Assembly: GCF_001613405.1 (NCBI RefSeq)
Contig: NZ_BDCH01000012.1
Span: 372,001 to 436,000, forward strand
Direction of reading: 5' to 3'
Source: Nocardia crassostreae
GTDB taxonomy: Bacteria; Actinomycetota; Actinomycetes; Mycobacteriales; Mycobacteriaceae
DNA length: 64,000 nt
The notes below the pieces were generated by a model, which did no database searches, was not told the origin of the DNA, and was given only the letters and a program-made list of their open reading frames with translations. Numbering within the stretch: the stretch's first letter is position 1; each line of letters opens with the position of its first letter. Made by a program: the position numbers and the translations under genes. Of the stretch, positions 53,628 to 63,021 are shown piece after piece.

Positions 53628-54545
53628 TCAGGCGTTGGCGCGGTACAGATCCGGTTCGATGTAGATGTCTCGGGCGGCGGGGACGGCGTGGCGGACACGG
53701 GCTTCCGCATCGTCGATGGCGGCGGCCACGTCCGCGATACCGAGGCCCGGGACTATCGCGACCTTGGCCGCCACCAAAAGGTCGTCGGGGGCCAGGTATT
53801 GGGTCTTGAGGTGGATGACGCGGTCGATTCGGGTTGCGTCGACCAGGTTTTCGCGGATGCGGCGGTCCTTGTCCGGGGTCGCGCCCTCACCGATGAGCAG
53901 GCTCTTCATCTCCACGATGAGGACGATGGCGATGATGCCGAGCAGCAGGCCGATGGACAGGGTGCCGATACCGTCCCAGATCGGGTTGCCGGTCCAGGCG
54001 GTCAGGCCGACGCCGAGGAAGGCCAGGATCAGGCCGATGAGCGCACCCGAATCCTCCAGCAGCACAACGGGAAGTTCGGGATTGCGGGTATTGCGGATGA
54101 ACCGCCACCAGCTGGTGCGGCCCTTCAAGGGCGCGGAGGCGCTGCGGGCGGTGGCGAGACTGTAGGACTCCAGGGCCATGGCGATGAGCAGGATGGCGAT
54201 GGCGATGCCCGCATCGGTGAGGTGCTCCGGATCGCGGATCTTGGTGATGCCCTCGTCGATGGCGTAGAGCGAGCCCATGGCGAAGATGACCAGGGCGACG
54301 ACGAAGGAGTAGAAGTAGCGATTGCGGCCATAGCCGAAGGGATGCAACTGATCCGCGGGCTGTTCGGCGCGGCGGCGACCGATGAGCAACAGGCCCTGAT
54401 TGGCGGTGTCGGCCAGCGAGTGCACGGCTTCGGCCAGCATGGAGGACGATCCGGTTATGGCCGCGCCGATAAATTTGGCCAGCGTGATCCCCGCATCCGC
54501 GGAGAACGCCGCCAGCACCGCCTTTCGGCTACCACCTGAGGACAT
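53628..54545 (-). CDS. Cation diffusion facilitator transporter 1
   Basis: The 305-residue membrane protein is a CDF antiporter that exports divalent metal ions (Zn, Fe, Co or Cd). Hallmarks: SSMLAEAVHSLADTANQGLLLIG, FGYGRNRYFYSF (HPFGYGR metal site) and VLLEDSGALIGLILAF; a cytoplasmic C-terminal domain follows. It is a paralogue of the adjacent gene (IRVIHLKTQYL, EGATP blocks shared), 56 bases away. Metal unknown. Confidence 0.9.
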   Translation of the reverse strand: MSSGGSRKAVLAAFSADAGITLAKFIGAAITGSSSMLAEAVHSLADTANQGLLLIGRRRAEQPADQLHPFGYGRNRYFYSFVVALVIFAMGSLYAIDEGITKIRDPEHLTDAGIAIAILLIAMALESYSLATARSASAPLKGRTSWWRFIRNTRNPELPVVLLEDSGALIGLILAFLGVGLTAWTGNPIWDGIGTLSIGLLLGIIAIVLIVEMKSLLIGEGATPDKDRRIRENLVDATRIDRVIHLKTQYLAPDDLLVAAKVAIVPGLGIADVAAAIDDAEARVRHAVPAARDIYIEPDLYRANA

Positions 54546-54600
54546 GTGGTCCTACGGTACTGGCGGCGTCGCTTCGCATTCGATGGCACACGCCGGGCAA

Positions 54601-55527
54601 CTAGCCCTGCGCGGGCTGCGCCCGGTACAGGTCCGGCTCCAGGTACATGACCCGGGCGGCCGGAACGGCCTCCCGCACTCGCGCTTCGGCGGCGTCGATG
54701 GCCGCCGCGATCTCGGCGATCTCCAGTCCGGGCACGATCGCGACCTTGGCCGCCACCAGCAGCTCCTCCGGCCCCAGATACTGGGTCTTGAGGTGGATGA
54801 CGCGGTCGATGCGCTCACCGTCGACCAGCTTCTCCCGGATGACGCGATCCTCGCCCGGCGTCGCGCCCTCACCGATGAGCAGGCTGTGCATCTCGATGAT
54901 CAGCACAATCGCGATAATGCCCAGCAGCACACCGATGCACAGCGTGCCGATACCGTCCCAGACCGCATTGCCGGTGATCATGGTCAGTCCCACGCCGAAC
55001 AGCGCCAGGACGAGGCCCACCAGCGCGCCGGTGTCCTCCAGCAGCACCACCGGCAGCTCCGGGCTGCGGGAATTGCGGATGAAGCGCCACCAGCTCGCCT
55101 CACCCTTGAGGGGGCGCGATTCCTTCACCGCGGTCAGGAAGCTGAAGGTCTCCAGACCGATGGCAATGACCAGGATGACGATCGCGACGATCGGGGAGGT
55201 CAGATCCTCCGGATGCTGGATCTTGTGAATGCCCTCGTAGACCGCGTAGATCGAACCCAGGGTGAACAACACCAGCGCGACCACGAACGAGTAGAAATAA
55301 CGGCTGCGGCCGTAGCCGAACTGATGCAGCTCATCGGCCTCCCGCTCGGCCCGCCGCTGCCCGAGCAGCAGCAGACCCTGATTGGCGGTGTCGGCCACCG
55401 AGTGCACCGCCTCGGCGAGCATCGAGGCCGAACCCGTGATGGCCGCGCCGATGAACTTCGCCGTCGCGATACCGGCATTCGCACCGAGCGCCGCCAGGAT
55501 CGCCTTTTTCCCGCCACTCGCAGACAC
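54601..55527 (-). CDS. Cation diffusion facilitator transporter 2
   Basis: The 308-residue CDF antiporter is the upstream copy of a tandem pair. Motifs are SASMLAEAVHSVADTANQGLLL, FGYGRSRYFYSF and VVLLEDTGALVGL. GTG 55527 follows GGAGG at 7-base spacing; the longer open frame upstream has no similarity. The two paralogues could work as a heterodimer or separately. The metal is undetermined. Stop is TAG. Confidence 0.9.
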   Translation of the reverse strand: MSASGGKKAILAALGANAGIATAKFIGAAITGSASMLAEAVHSVADTANQGLLLLGQRRAEREADELHQFGYGRSRYFYSFVVALVLFTLGSIYAVYEGIHKIQHPEDLTSPIVAIVILVIAIGLETFSFLTAVKESRPLKGEASWWRFIRNSRSPELPVVLLEDTGALVGLVLALFGVGLTMITGNAVWDGIGTLCIGVLLGIIAIVLIIEMHSLLIGEGATPGEDRVIREKLVDGERIDRVIHLKTQYLGPEELLVAAKVAIVPGLEIAEIAAAIDAAEARVREAVPAARVMYLEPDLYRAQPAQG

Positions 55528-55673
55528 CGTATTTCCTCCATGTCCGATCGAACGCGCTCGACGGGCAAGCTTATCGGTACTTCGGGCCAGCCGATCGGTA
55601 CTCGAGGTGGAGGCGCGGGCCCGGTCCCGGAACGACAGTGGGAGAAGTACATCGTCGAACCACAGGAGAATTC

Positions 55674-55988
55674 GTGAACGCCAATGACAACACCGCAATC
55701 CGTCCGCGCTGGCGCGAGGTGGCCACCCCGGCGCAGATCCACGTGTTCCGGGCCGTCTGGGCCCTCGGCGCGCTGATCCTCGCCCCGTCGCTGCTGCTGT
55801 TGATCGGCGGCCTCACCGCGAATTCGGCAGCGGGCGAATCCGGTCAGGTGCCCGGCGTCCTCGGGCTCATCGGGCTGGCCATCGGCGGCACCGTCGTCCT
55901 GGCCGGACTGCTCGTCCGATACAGCGTCATGAGCCTGGCCGGACTGCTCCTGCGGCGCGATATCGGACAGCCGGACGCGCCGCGCTGA
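55674..55988 (+). CDS. Two-helix membrane protein, unknown function
   Basis: The 104-residue product has an N-terminal cytoplasmic arm with RPRWREVATPAQIHVF and two membrane segments (LGALILAPSLLLLIGGL, LGLIGLAIGGTVVLAGLLV) separated by a short loop. GTG 55674 follows AGGAG at 5-base spacing. It is divergent from the CDF pair, with 146 bases between, and ends just before a hairpin. No family recognised. Confidence 0.7.
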   Translation: MNANDNTAIRPRWREVATPAQIHVFRAVWALGALILAPSLLLLIGGLTANSAAGESGQVPGVLGLIGLAIGGTVVLAGLLVRYSVMSLAGLLLRRDIGQPDAPR

Positions 55989-56001
55989 TCCCCGCGCAGG
56001 A

Positions 56002-56026
56002 AGGCCCGCCGACACGTCGCGGGCCT
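56002..56026. terminator. Hairpin between the membrane protein and the histidine kinase
   Basis: AGGCCCGC (56002-56009) pairs with GCGGGCCT (56019-56026) across a 9-base loop, 13 bases after the upstream stop. It probably ends that transcript before the two-component operon. No U-tract. Confidence 0.6.
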
Positions 56027-56100
56027 CCCGTGCCGCATCCGCGCACCGGGCCCGTGGTTCGATGGGCTCCGGGCGTCCACCCGCCGCACCAGGAGGTCAG

Positions 56101-57252
56101 GTGAATGTCATCCGCGCCGACCGGCGCACCGCGATCGCGGCGATCGCGGCCGCGCTGCTCGTGCTCGTCGCCGGTGGCGTCGAGGCGCTGATCAGCATCC
56201 ACTACAACGTCTTTCCCAACCGCGGCGCGGTCATCCCCGTCGTCGTCGCCACCGCGGTCGCGGTCGGCTGCACGCGGCGCGCACCCGGCGCGGCCCTGGT
56301 GCTGATCTGGCTGATCGGCGCTTTTCAGATCGCCACGGGAACGCCGCCGCTGCTGGTCCAGATGGCATTGGCGGCAGTGGTTTTCGGAACCGCCCGCTGG
56401 GGCGGGACCGCGACCGCCGCCGCCGGTGTCGTATCCGTTCCGCTGATCGGCGTGCTGACGGTGGCATCGGACAGCGTCGGCGGCTACGGCGCGGTTCTCG
56501 TCACGGCCCTGTTCGGCATCTGCTGGCTGGCCGGGCTGGCGCTGCGTCGCTTCGCCGATCGGGCGGCCGATTCCCTGGCGTCCCAGCGCGCCGCCGAAGC
56601 GGAGGCCGCACGGGCGACCAGGGAAAGCATGCAGGCCAGGGAGATCGCACGATTGCGCGAGGAACAGGCCCAGCTCGCCCGAGACGTCCATGATGTGGTC
56701 GGCCACTCGCTCGCGGTCATCCTGGCGCAGGCCGAATCAGCCCGGTACCTGGCCGATACGGACACCGCCGCACTGCACCGCGCCATGGCCGATATCGCGA
56801 ATCTGGCCCGCTCCTCCCTCCGGGACGTCCGTCGCGTGCTCACCTCGACGACACCGTCCGACGTCGGTCCGGGGGAACTGCGCATCCTGGTCGAGGGAGT
56901 GCGAGCCAGCGGCCATGACATCACCTTCGACGAGATCGGGACCGCCCGGCCGCTGGCCCCCGAGCGCGCCACCGTCGCCTATCGCGTCCTGCAGGAAATG
57001 CTCACCAATGCCATGCGGCACGGCATCCGAACCGCCCCGATCACTGTCACCGTGCGCTGGGCCGACGAACTGCGCATCGACACCGCCAACGAGTTCATCC
57101 CCGGGCAGGCGGGGGAGACCGCGCACTCCGGTCGCGGGCTCGACGGGATGCGCCGCCGCGTCGAATCGATCGGCGGCAGTCTGGATATCGGCCGCACCGA
57201 GTCAACCTGGACGGTCACCGCCCGGGTCCCTGTCCGTACCCTCGTTCCGTGA
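56101..57252 (+). CDS. Sensor histidine kinase, NarX/DesK-like
   Basis: The 383-residue product has five or six membrane helices (AIAAIAAALLVLVAG, VVVATAVAVG, and so on), then a coiled linker (RAAEAEAARATRESMQAREIARL), a HisKA_3 dimerisation helix with the phospho-acceptor His in ARDVHDVVGHSLAV, and an ATPase domain with N in LTNAMRH and G-box GRGLDGMRRR. This is the class that pairs with NarL-type regulators. GTG 56101 follows AGGAGG directly. Its stop overlaps the regulator start (GTGA). The sensed signal is unknown; possibly membrane or wall state. Confidence 0.9.
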   Translation: MNVIRADRRTAIAAIAAALLVLVAGGVEALISIHYNVFPNRGAVIPVVVATAVAVGCTRRAPGAALVLIWLIGAFQIATGTPPLLVQMALAAVVFGTARWGGTATAAAGVVSVPLIGVLTVASDSVGGYGAVLVTALFGICWLAGLALRRFADRAADSLASQRAAEAEAARATRESMQAREIARLREEQAQLARDVHDVVGHSLAVILAQAESARYLADTDTAALHRAMADIANLARSSLRDVRRVLTSTTPSDVGPGELRILVEGVRASGHDITFDEIGTARPLAPERATVAYRVLQEMLTNAMRHGIRTAPITVTVRWADELRIDTANEFIPGQAGETAHSGRGLDGMRRRVESIGGSLDIGRTESTWTVTARVPVRTLVP

Positions 57253-57917
57253 CCGGCACCGACGAAATTCGTGATCTCCTGGTCGACGATCAGGAGCTCT
57301 TCCGCACCGGCGTCGCCGTCATCATCGACGCCCAGCCGGGCATGCGGGTCGTCGGCCAGGCGGCCGACGGTCTGGAGGCCCTGCGCCTGGTCGACGAACT
57401 CGATCCGGATGTCGTGCTCATGGATATCCGCATGCCGGATATGGATGGTGTGGAGGCCACCCGGCAGCTCTTCGCCCCGGACCGCATCGCCCGCCGCGCC
57501 GCGCCGCTGCGTGTCCTGGTCCTGACCACCTTCAATCTCGACGACCGGGCCGCGACCGCGATCCGCTACGGCGCCAGCGGATTCCTGCTCAAGGACACCA
57601 AACCCGGCATGCTCTGCGATGCCATCCGGACCGTGCACACCGGCAATGCCGTACTGGCCCCCGATGATCTCGCCACCCTGCTCGAGGGCCGATTCCGGGC
57701 GCGCACACCGGTTCCGGAGGCGTACTCCGACCTGACCGACAAGGAGCGCCAGGTGTTCGACGCCGTCGCCAAGGGCCACTCCAACCTCGAAATCGCGGCG
57801 CTCGTCTTCGCGAGCGAGTCCACGGTGAAAACCCATGTCGGCGCGATTCTGCGGAAGCTGAACCTGCGCGACCGAGTCCAGATCGTCGTGTTCGCCCATG
57901 AACACGGCCTGGTCTGA
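57249..57917 (+). CDS. Response regulator, NarL/LuxR type
   Basis: The 222-residue product has a receiver domain with acidic pocket LLVDDQELF, phospho-acceptor Asp in VVLMDIRMPDMDG and Lys in GFLLKDT, then a LuxR helix-turn-helix (LTDKERQVFDAVAKGHSNLEIA, VKTHVGAIL). It is the cognate partner of the histidine kinase encoded 4 bases overlapping upstream. The target genes are not evident; the two CDF genes and the membrane protein are the nearest candidates. Confidence 0.92.
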   Translation: MTGTDEIRDLLVDDQELFRTGVAVIIDAQPGMRVVGQAADGLEALRLVDELDPDVVLMDIRMPDMDGVEATRQLFAPDRIARRAAPLRVLVLTTFNLDDRAATAIRYGASGFLLKDTKPGMLCDAIRTVHTGNAVLAPDDLATLLEGRFRARTPVPEAYSDLTDKERQVFDAVAKGHSNLEIAALVFASESTVKTHVGAILRKLNLRDRVQIVVFAHEHGLV

Positions 57918-57923
57918 ACCGGA

Positions 57924-59156
57924 TCAGTCCTCGCCGACGGCGGCGCAGAAGAGCTGGGCCGGGCCATTGACGGCCTGGGCCCGGATATCGGCGTCGGTGG
58001 CGGAGATCCAGGCGGCGTGGCCGCATTCGACCAGGAGCTTGTCATCGCCCTGGAACAGGCGGAGGGTGCCCTGGGTGCACAGCACGATTCCCGGGCCCGC
58101 GGACAGGATCGGGACGGCGTCGGCGCCGGGGGCCAATTCGTAGCGGCGCAGCGCGAATTCGGGCGCGGGTGTGTCGTAGCGGAAGCCGCCGTCAGCGGGC
58201 TCGGGCTCCACGATCGGCAGGTCGAGCGGCTCGAAGTCCAGGACGCGCAACAGTTCCGGGACGTCCACGTGCTTCGGGGTGAGGCCGCCGCGCAGCACAT
58301 TGTCGGAGTTGGCCATGATCTCCACGCCGACGCCGCGCAGATAGGCGTGCAGATTTCCGGCGTCCAGGAACAGGCCCTCACCGGGTTCGAGGGTGATGCG
58401 GTTGAGCAGCAGCGCGGCCAGCACGCCCGCATCGCCGGGATAGACCTCGGCGAGTTCGAGGGCGGTCTTGACCTCGGCGAGGAATTCCTTGGCCGCGTGG
58501 CCGGATCCGGTCTCCGGATCGGAGAGGTAGCGGACGCAGCCGTCGAGGACCTTGGGCAGCAGGGCCTTGATATTGGCCTGTGGCAGCGCGATCCAGGTCG
58601 TGAACAGGGTGCGCAGCCCGGCCGAATCGGGCTGGGCGGCGAGCAGTTCCGCGTACTGGTTCAGCTCCGGCACATCCAGGGCCCGGAGCAGGCGCACGGT
58701 CTGGCGCGGATCGCGGAATCCGGCGAGCGCCTCGAAGCGGTCCAGGGCGACGACGAGCTCCGGTTTGTGGTTCTCGTCGCGGTAGTTGCGCATGGGGGAG
58801 TCGATGGCCACGCCCGCGTGGTTCTCCCGCGCGAAACCGGCCCGAGCCTGTTCGATGCTGGGATGCGCCTGCAGCGAGAGCGGTTCCTCCGCGGCCAGGA
58901 TCTTCAGCAGGAACGGCAGCCGACCGCCGAATTCGCCCGCGACGGCGCCGAGTTCGTGCTGCGGATCGGCGCTCACGACATCGAGCAGCGAGCGGCTGTG
59001 GCCATTGATCCGGACCTGGGCGGGATCGGCCGGATGCGCGCCGAACCAGAGCTCGGCCTCGGGATGGGCGGAGGGAACCGGTCGCCCGCACAACTGAGCG
59101 AGCGCGGTGCGCGAACCCCAGGCATAGGAACGCAGCGCACCAAGGAGTTCGTGCAC
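57924..59156 (-). CDS. manA: Mannose-6-phosphate isomerase, class I
   Basis: The 410-residue cupin-type enzyme interconverts fructose-6-phosphate and mannose-6-phosphate, the entry to GDP-mannose (Rv3255c type). Zinc-site blocks QAHPSIEQA and ENHKPELV and the C-terminal EGLFLDAGNLHAYLRG are intact. GTG 59156 gives the usual N-terminus VHELLGALRSYAWG; GGGGGG lies about ten bases before it. Its start overlaps the stop region of the SIS gene, so manA, SIS gene and phosphomannomutase are one operon. Confidence 0.92.
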   Translation of the reverse strand: MHELLGALRSYAWGSRTALAQLCGRPVPSAHPEAELWFGAHPADPAQVRINGHSRSLLDVVSADPQHELGAVAGEFGGRLPFLLKILAAEEPLSLQAHPSIEQARAGFARENHAGVAIDSPMRNYRDENHKPELVVALDRFEALAGFRDPRQTVRLLRALDVPELNQYAELLAAQPDSAGLRTLFTTWIALPQANIKALLPKVLDGCVRYLSDPETGSGHAAKEFLAEVKTALELAEVYPGDAGVLAALLLNRITLEPGEGLFLDAGNLHAYLRGVGVEIMANSDNVLRGGLTPKHVDVPELLRVLDFEPLDLPIVEPEPADGGFRYDTPAPEFALRRYELAPGADAVPILSAGPGIVLCTQGTLRLFQGDDKLLVECGHAAWISATDADIRAQAVNGPAQLFCAAVGED

Positions 59157-59157
59157 T

Positions 59158-60354
59158 TTAGTAGTGCCCCCCGTCGTAACCTCCCCGACCGGTGGCCGGG
59201 CGGGATCCGAGTAGTCGTAGGTAGGCGGCCGCCATTTCCAGCCGCAGCGCGAGTACCGCGAGTTGTTCCTGTTCCCCGCCACGGCGGCGGGCGGGTGCGG
59301 CCTGCCCCTCCGCCCCGAGCTCGGCCGAGGCGGCGGGCGAATCGGCCGTCGCCGCATCCACACTCACCAGATCGGCGTCCACCAGCCCGGCATCGGCGCC
59401 GAACAGGGCCAGCCGTCGGCGCGCAGCCACCTGATCGGCATCGGCGCTGAGCACGAAGACCCGCACCTGCTGCACCGGCGCGGGACCGTCGAGTTGCTCA
59501 TCGTGGAACAGCGGATCGAAGTCCGGAGCGGCCACCCCGGCCGCCTCCACCATGCGCGTGTGCGCTGCAACGGTTTCCGCGAGGGTGGCGGCGGTGGCGA
59601 TCTGCCCGGCCGCGGCCAGCAGCACCTCGGCCCCGTGCGCGGCCAGTTCGGCCGCCGCCGGGGAATCCCCGGCCAGCACGATCCGCTTGCGCTGCTGCAT
59701 GCGCGTGGCCAGCATCTTGGCGGGATTGTGGAAGGCCTCGTGCTGCGGCCCGTCGCGCAGCGCCTCCGCGTCGAGCAGGTCTGCGAGAGCATTCAATTCG
59801 GGCACCAGCGGCCCGGTGCGATGGGGATCGACGGTGGACACCACCGCCATCCCCACGGCCAGATACCGCAGCAGCCGATTGTGGTCGAGCACCCGCACCC
59901 GCGGCGGCAGCATGGTCGCGCGCCCGGCGGCCACGGCCCGCATCGGACCCTCGTCGGGCGCGGCGACCACCACTTCCGCACCCCGGCGCAGCGCGCGATC
60001 GACGGATTCGGCCAGGCGCGGATCGCCCGAGTCGTCGCCCGCCACCAGCACCACGTCGAGGGGGCCGACCCAGGGCGGCACCGAGGTGGCCGACAGCACG
60101 GGCATACTCGTCGAATCCCCGAGTGCGGCAATGAGCATGGCGGCCGCGCGGGCGGCCCGGCCGCTGCCGCAGACCAGCACCAGACTGCGCGGTCGTAGGT
60201 CGGCCAGGCGCGTCAGGGCGTCCTCGGCCAGCGCCGCGGCGGTAGCGCGGACCTGCGCGCCGCCCGAGGCGGCGGAGCGCAAAGTTCCCCCGGCGTCGGC
60301 CGCCTCCAGCGAGGCGACGTCATCGAGGTCGAGTACCGGTGTCCCAGCGATCAT
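59158..60354 (-). CDS. SIS-domain protein, TobH-like (Rv3256c type)
   Basis: The 398-residue product has an N-terminal sugar-isomerase-like fold with VLVCGSGRAARAAAMLIAALG, VLVAGDDSGDPRL and a second half of the phosphoglucose-isomerase type (IVLAGDSPAAAELAAHGAEVLLAAAG). Homologues lie between manA and the phosphomannomutase gene throughout Mycobacteriales; the enzyme activity is unproven, but conserved synteny argues for a part in mannose phosphate metabolism. It is 72 bases after the phosphomannomutase gene. Confidence 0.85.
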   Translation of the reverse strand: MIAGTPVLDLDDVASLEAADAGGTLRSAASGGAQVRATAAALAEDALTRLADLRPRSLVLVCGSGRAARAAAMLIAALGDSTSMPVLSATSVPPWVGPLDVVLVAGDDSGDPRLAESVDRALRRGAEVVVAAPDEGPMRAVAAGRATMLPPRVRVLDHNRLLRYLAVGMAVVSTVDPHRTGPLVPELNALADLLDAEALRDGPQHEAFHNPAKMLATRMQQRKRIVLAGDSPAAAELAAHGAEVLLAAAGQIATAATLAETVAAHTRMVEAAGVAAPDFDPLFHDEQLDGPAPVQQVRVFVLSADADQVAARRRLALFGADAGLVDADLVSVDAATADSPAASAELGAEGQAAPARRRGGEQEQLAVLALRLEMAAAYLRLLGSRPATGRGGYDGGHY

Positions 60355-60426
60355 CGGGCGTTGCCACCTCCCCTCATCGGGTCACCACCGCTGGTGAATC
60401 CAAGCTCTGTGATTCCACTATTCCAG

Positions 60427-61803
60427 TCAGGCGCGGACGATGCTCAGGATCTCGGTCACGAGTGCGTCTACTTCCTCCTGCGATCGGGCTTCGACATTGA
60501 GCCGCAAGAGCGGTTCGGTATTGGAGGCGCGCAGGTTGAACCAGGCGCCGTCGGGCAGTTGCACGGTCACGCCGTCGAGGCGATCGACCGATTTCGCGCG
60601 CTTGCCGAATGCTTCGACCACCGCCATGGTCCGCTCCTTCGCGTCCGCCACTGTGGAGTTGATCTCTCCGGAGGCGGCATATGTTGCATACGCGGATGCC
60701 AGCTCGGACATGGGGCGGTTCTTCTCGCCCAGTGCGGCCAGCACGTGCAGGGCCGCGAGCATGCCGGAGTCGGCGCCCCAGAAGTCGCGGAAGTAGTAGT
60801 GCGCGGAGTGCTCACCGCCGAAGATGGCTCCGGTCGCGGCCATCTGCTGCTTGATGAAGGAGTGGCCGACGCGGGTGCGCACGGGGGTGCCGCCGAGTTC
60901 GGTCACCAACTCCGGCACGGCCTTCGAGGTGATCAGATTGTGGATGATGGTGGCGCCCGGCTCCTTGGTGAGCTCGCGCTCGGCGACCAGGGCGGTAATG
61001 GCCGACGGCGAGACCGGCTCGCCCTTCTCGTCCACCACGAAGCAGCGGTCGGCATCGCCGTCGAAGGCCAGGCCGATATCGGAGCCGGTCTCGCGGACGT
61101 AGCGCTGCAGGTCCACCAGGTTCTTCGGATCCAGCGGATTGGCTTCGTGATTGGGGAAATTGCCGTCCAGCTCGAAGTACAGCGGTTCGATGCTGAACTG
61201 CGGCAGCGTGCCCAGCACGGCCGGGACGGTGAAGCCGCCCATGCCGTTGCCCGCGTCCACCGCGATCTTGAGCGGGCGGGAGGAGCTCAGGTCCACCAGC
61301 TTGTGCAGGAAGGCCGCGTACCCGGCGAGCAGATCCTCCTCGGTGGCCGAACCGCGCGGTCCGTCGTAGGCGGGCACCCCGGCGATGACATCCTCGGTGA
61401 TGGTGGCCAGCCCGGTGTCCTGACCGACTGGCAGCGCCTTGGCGCGGCACAGCTTGATGCCGTTGTACTGTGCCGGATTGTGCGAGGCGGTGAACATGGC
61501 GCCCGGGCACTCCAGATGGCCGGAGGCGAAGTACAGCTCATCGGTGGAGGCCAGGCCGATGTGCACCACATCGAGGCCCTGGGCGAGCACGCCCGCGGCG
61601 AAGGCTTCGCTCAGTTCGGGTGAGGAATCGCGCATATCGTGGCCGATGACGACCCGCGTCGCCCCCTCGCCGCGCATCAGGCGGGCAAAGGCGCCGCCGA
61701 CATCCTGGACGAATTTCCCGTCGATCTGCTCTCCGACGACCCCGCGGACGTCGTATGCCTTGATGACTGCATGTACGGACTCGGCGGAACGGGCGTCGGT
61801 CAT
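60427..61803 (-). CDS. manB: Phosphomannomutase/phosphoglucomutase
   Basis: The 458-residue enzyme converts mannose-6-phosphate to mannose-1-phosphate (Rv3257c type, also called pmmA). The phosphoserine loop is FTASHNPAQYNG, the metal loop AFDGDADRC, and the phosphate-binding loop NLRASNTEPLLR. ATG 61803 is 8 bases after TAGTGT (61816-61811 on the minus strand), suggesting a near-leaderless transcript. With manA downstream and manC at 44.5 kb, the whole path from fructose-6-phosphate to GDP-mannose is encoded in the window. Confidence 0.93.
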   Translation of the reverse strand: MTDARSAESVHAVIKAYDVRGVVGEQIDGKFVQDVGGAFARLMRGEGATRVVIGHDMRDSSPELSEAFAAGVLAQGLDVVHIGLASTDELYFASGHLECPGAMFTASHNPAQYNGIKLCRAKALPVGQDTGLATITEDVIAGVPAYDGPRGSATEEDLLAGYAAFLHKLVDLSSSRPLKIAVDAGNGMGGFTVPAVLGTLPQFSIEPLYFELDGNFPNHEANPLDPKNLVDLQRYVRETGSDIGLAFDGDADRCFVVDEKGEPVSPSAITALVAERELTKEPGATIIHNLITSKAVPELVTELGGTPVRTRVGHSFIKQQMAATGAIFGGEHSAHYYFRDFWGADSGMLAALHVLAALGEKNRPMSELASAYATYAASGEINSTVADAKERTMAVVEAFGKRAKSVDRLDGVTVQLPDGAWFNLRASNTEPLLRLNVEARSQEEVDALVTEILSIVRA

Positions 61804-61882
61804 GTCGAACACACTAGTAGCTCCCGCCGGAGAGCTGTATTCGGAGGACCTGCGCATGTGCCGGAGTACGCCGCGAGCGAAA

Positions 61883-62272
61883 TCAGCTCGGCGGATCCGG
61901 GAGCACCCGTAGGTGCCCGCGTCTGCCGGTGCGCCCGGGGCGGGTGGGCCGCGGCGGGGCCGGGTTGTAGTCGGAGTAGCCACGCTGATCGGGTTCCGGT
62001 GTGCGGCGGCGTAATCCGGCCTCGCGGACGGCCTCGGCGAGCGCGGTCAGATCATCGTCGTCCGGGGTGGAGGAGGAAAACCCGCCCTCGTGGCGGACCA
62101 ACTCCCAACCCTTGGGCGCGGTGATCCGGGATGCGTGGGTTTCACACAGATCCCAGGAATGCGGCTCGGCGACCGTGACCAGCGGACCGACCACCGCCAT
62201 CGAGTCGGAGTACACATAGGTCAGCGTCGCGACGGCCGGGTTCTTGCAGCCTGGACGGCAGCAACGACGCAT
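61883..62272 (-). CDS. DUF3499 family protein (Rv3258c type)
   Basis: The 129-residue product has the DUF3499 core: RRCCRPGCKNPAVATLTYVY, then LCETHASRITAPKGWELVRH, giving a Cys/His cluster that may bind zinc. The tail is disordered and Pro/Arg-rich. ATG 62272 gives the canonical N-terminus. Homologues adjoin whiB2 and manB in Mycobacteriales; the role is unknown. It is divergent from the Rv3259-like gene across 194 bases. Confidence 0.88.
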   Translation of the reverse strand: MRRCCRPGCKNPAVATLTYVYSDSMAVVGPLVTVAEPHSWDLCETHASRITAPKGWELVRHEGGFSSSTPDDDDLTALAEAVREAGLRRRTPEPDQRGYSDYNPAPPRPTRPGRTGRRGHLRVLPDPPS

Positions 62273-62454
62273 GGGGATCACGTCATGCAGGGTAACCCCC
62301 CTCACGCCCCTTTAGGGGACGGACACGCTCAAAGCGACGGTCCTCACGGCTTCGGCGCGCCGGGGATCCGCCGGTCGAAGCGGGGTGAACGGTTGGTTTG
62401 GAATCGTGTCATTACCGAAGCGGAGGCGACTCCAACAGTGCCGCCGAATACCGC

Positions 62455-62460
62455 TAGATT
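62455..62460 (+). promoter_or_regulatory. -10 element of a leaderless promoter (Rv3259-like gene)
   Basis: TAGATT ends exactly 7 bases before ATG 62467, matching the TANNNT geometry of leaderless actinobacterial promoters. Confidence 0.6.
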
Positions 62461-62466
62461 CGTGGT

Positions 62467-62946
62467 ATGACCCGTTCACGTCGCCGACGACCGCCCACCG
62501 CGCGGTCGGTCATCCGCCGCGGGCGGGGTGTGCGCGGGCCGATGCTGCCACCGACGGTTCCCGCCCGGCGCACCCGCGGCCAGCAGTTCGACCGACTGGT
62601 GCTGGAGGCCTTCGCGCCGCTGGAGAGCCGTTGGCACGACCAGCTCACCAAGCTCGATATCGCGGTCGACGACGTCCCGAAAATCCGCCCGCTGCACCCG
62701 GATTCGGTCACCTGGCCGGACGAGGTCGTCGCCGACGGTCTTGTGCCGCTCTCGCGCCTCATCCCGGCCGGGGTGGATCGCTACGGCCGCACGACACGAG
62801 CCCGCGTCGTGCTCTTCCGCAAACCACTGGAGTTGCGGGCGGGCGATCCCGACGATCTGGTGGACCTGCTGCGCGAAGTTCTCGTTCAGCAGATCGCGAC
62901 ATATCTCGGGGTCGACCCCGATGTGATCGACCCCGAGCCGGAGTAG
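62467..62946 (+). CDS. Zincin-like family protein with degenerate active site (Rv3259 type)
   Basis: The 159-residue product has a basic N-terminal tail (TRSRRRRPP), then a compact domain of the metallopeptidase-like family found beside whiB2. In active relatives the last helix holds an HExxH motif; here the equivalent helix reads VLVQQIATYLGVDP, so the zinc ligands are gone. Homologues in mycobacteria are said to share this feature, so it is not a local defect. Role unknown. Stop is TAG. Confidence 0.82.
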   Translation: MTRSRRRRPPTARSVIRRGRGVRGPMLPPTVPARRTRGQQFDRLVLEAFAPLESRWHDQLTKLDIAVDDVPKIRPLHPDSVTWPDEVVADGLVPLSRLIPAGVDRYGRTTRARVVLFRKPLELRAGDPDDLVDLLREVLVQQIATYLGVDPDVIDPEPE

Positions 62947-63021
62947 CGCAGCCGGTCACCCGGCGAAAGCTGTTGGTGCCATCGGGTTTTGGGTGCGTCT
63001 ACGAGGCGCGTGACACACCCG

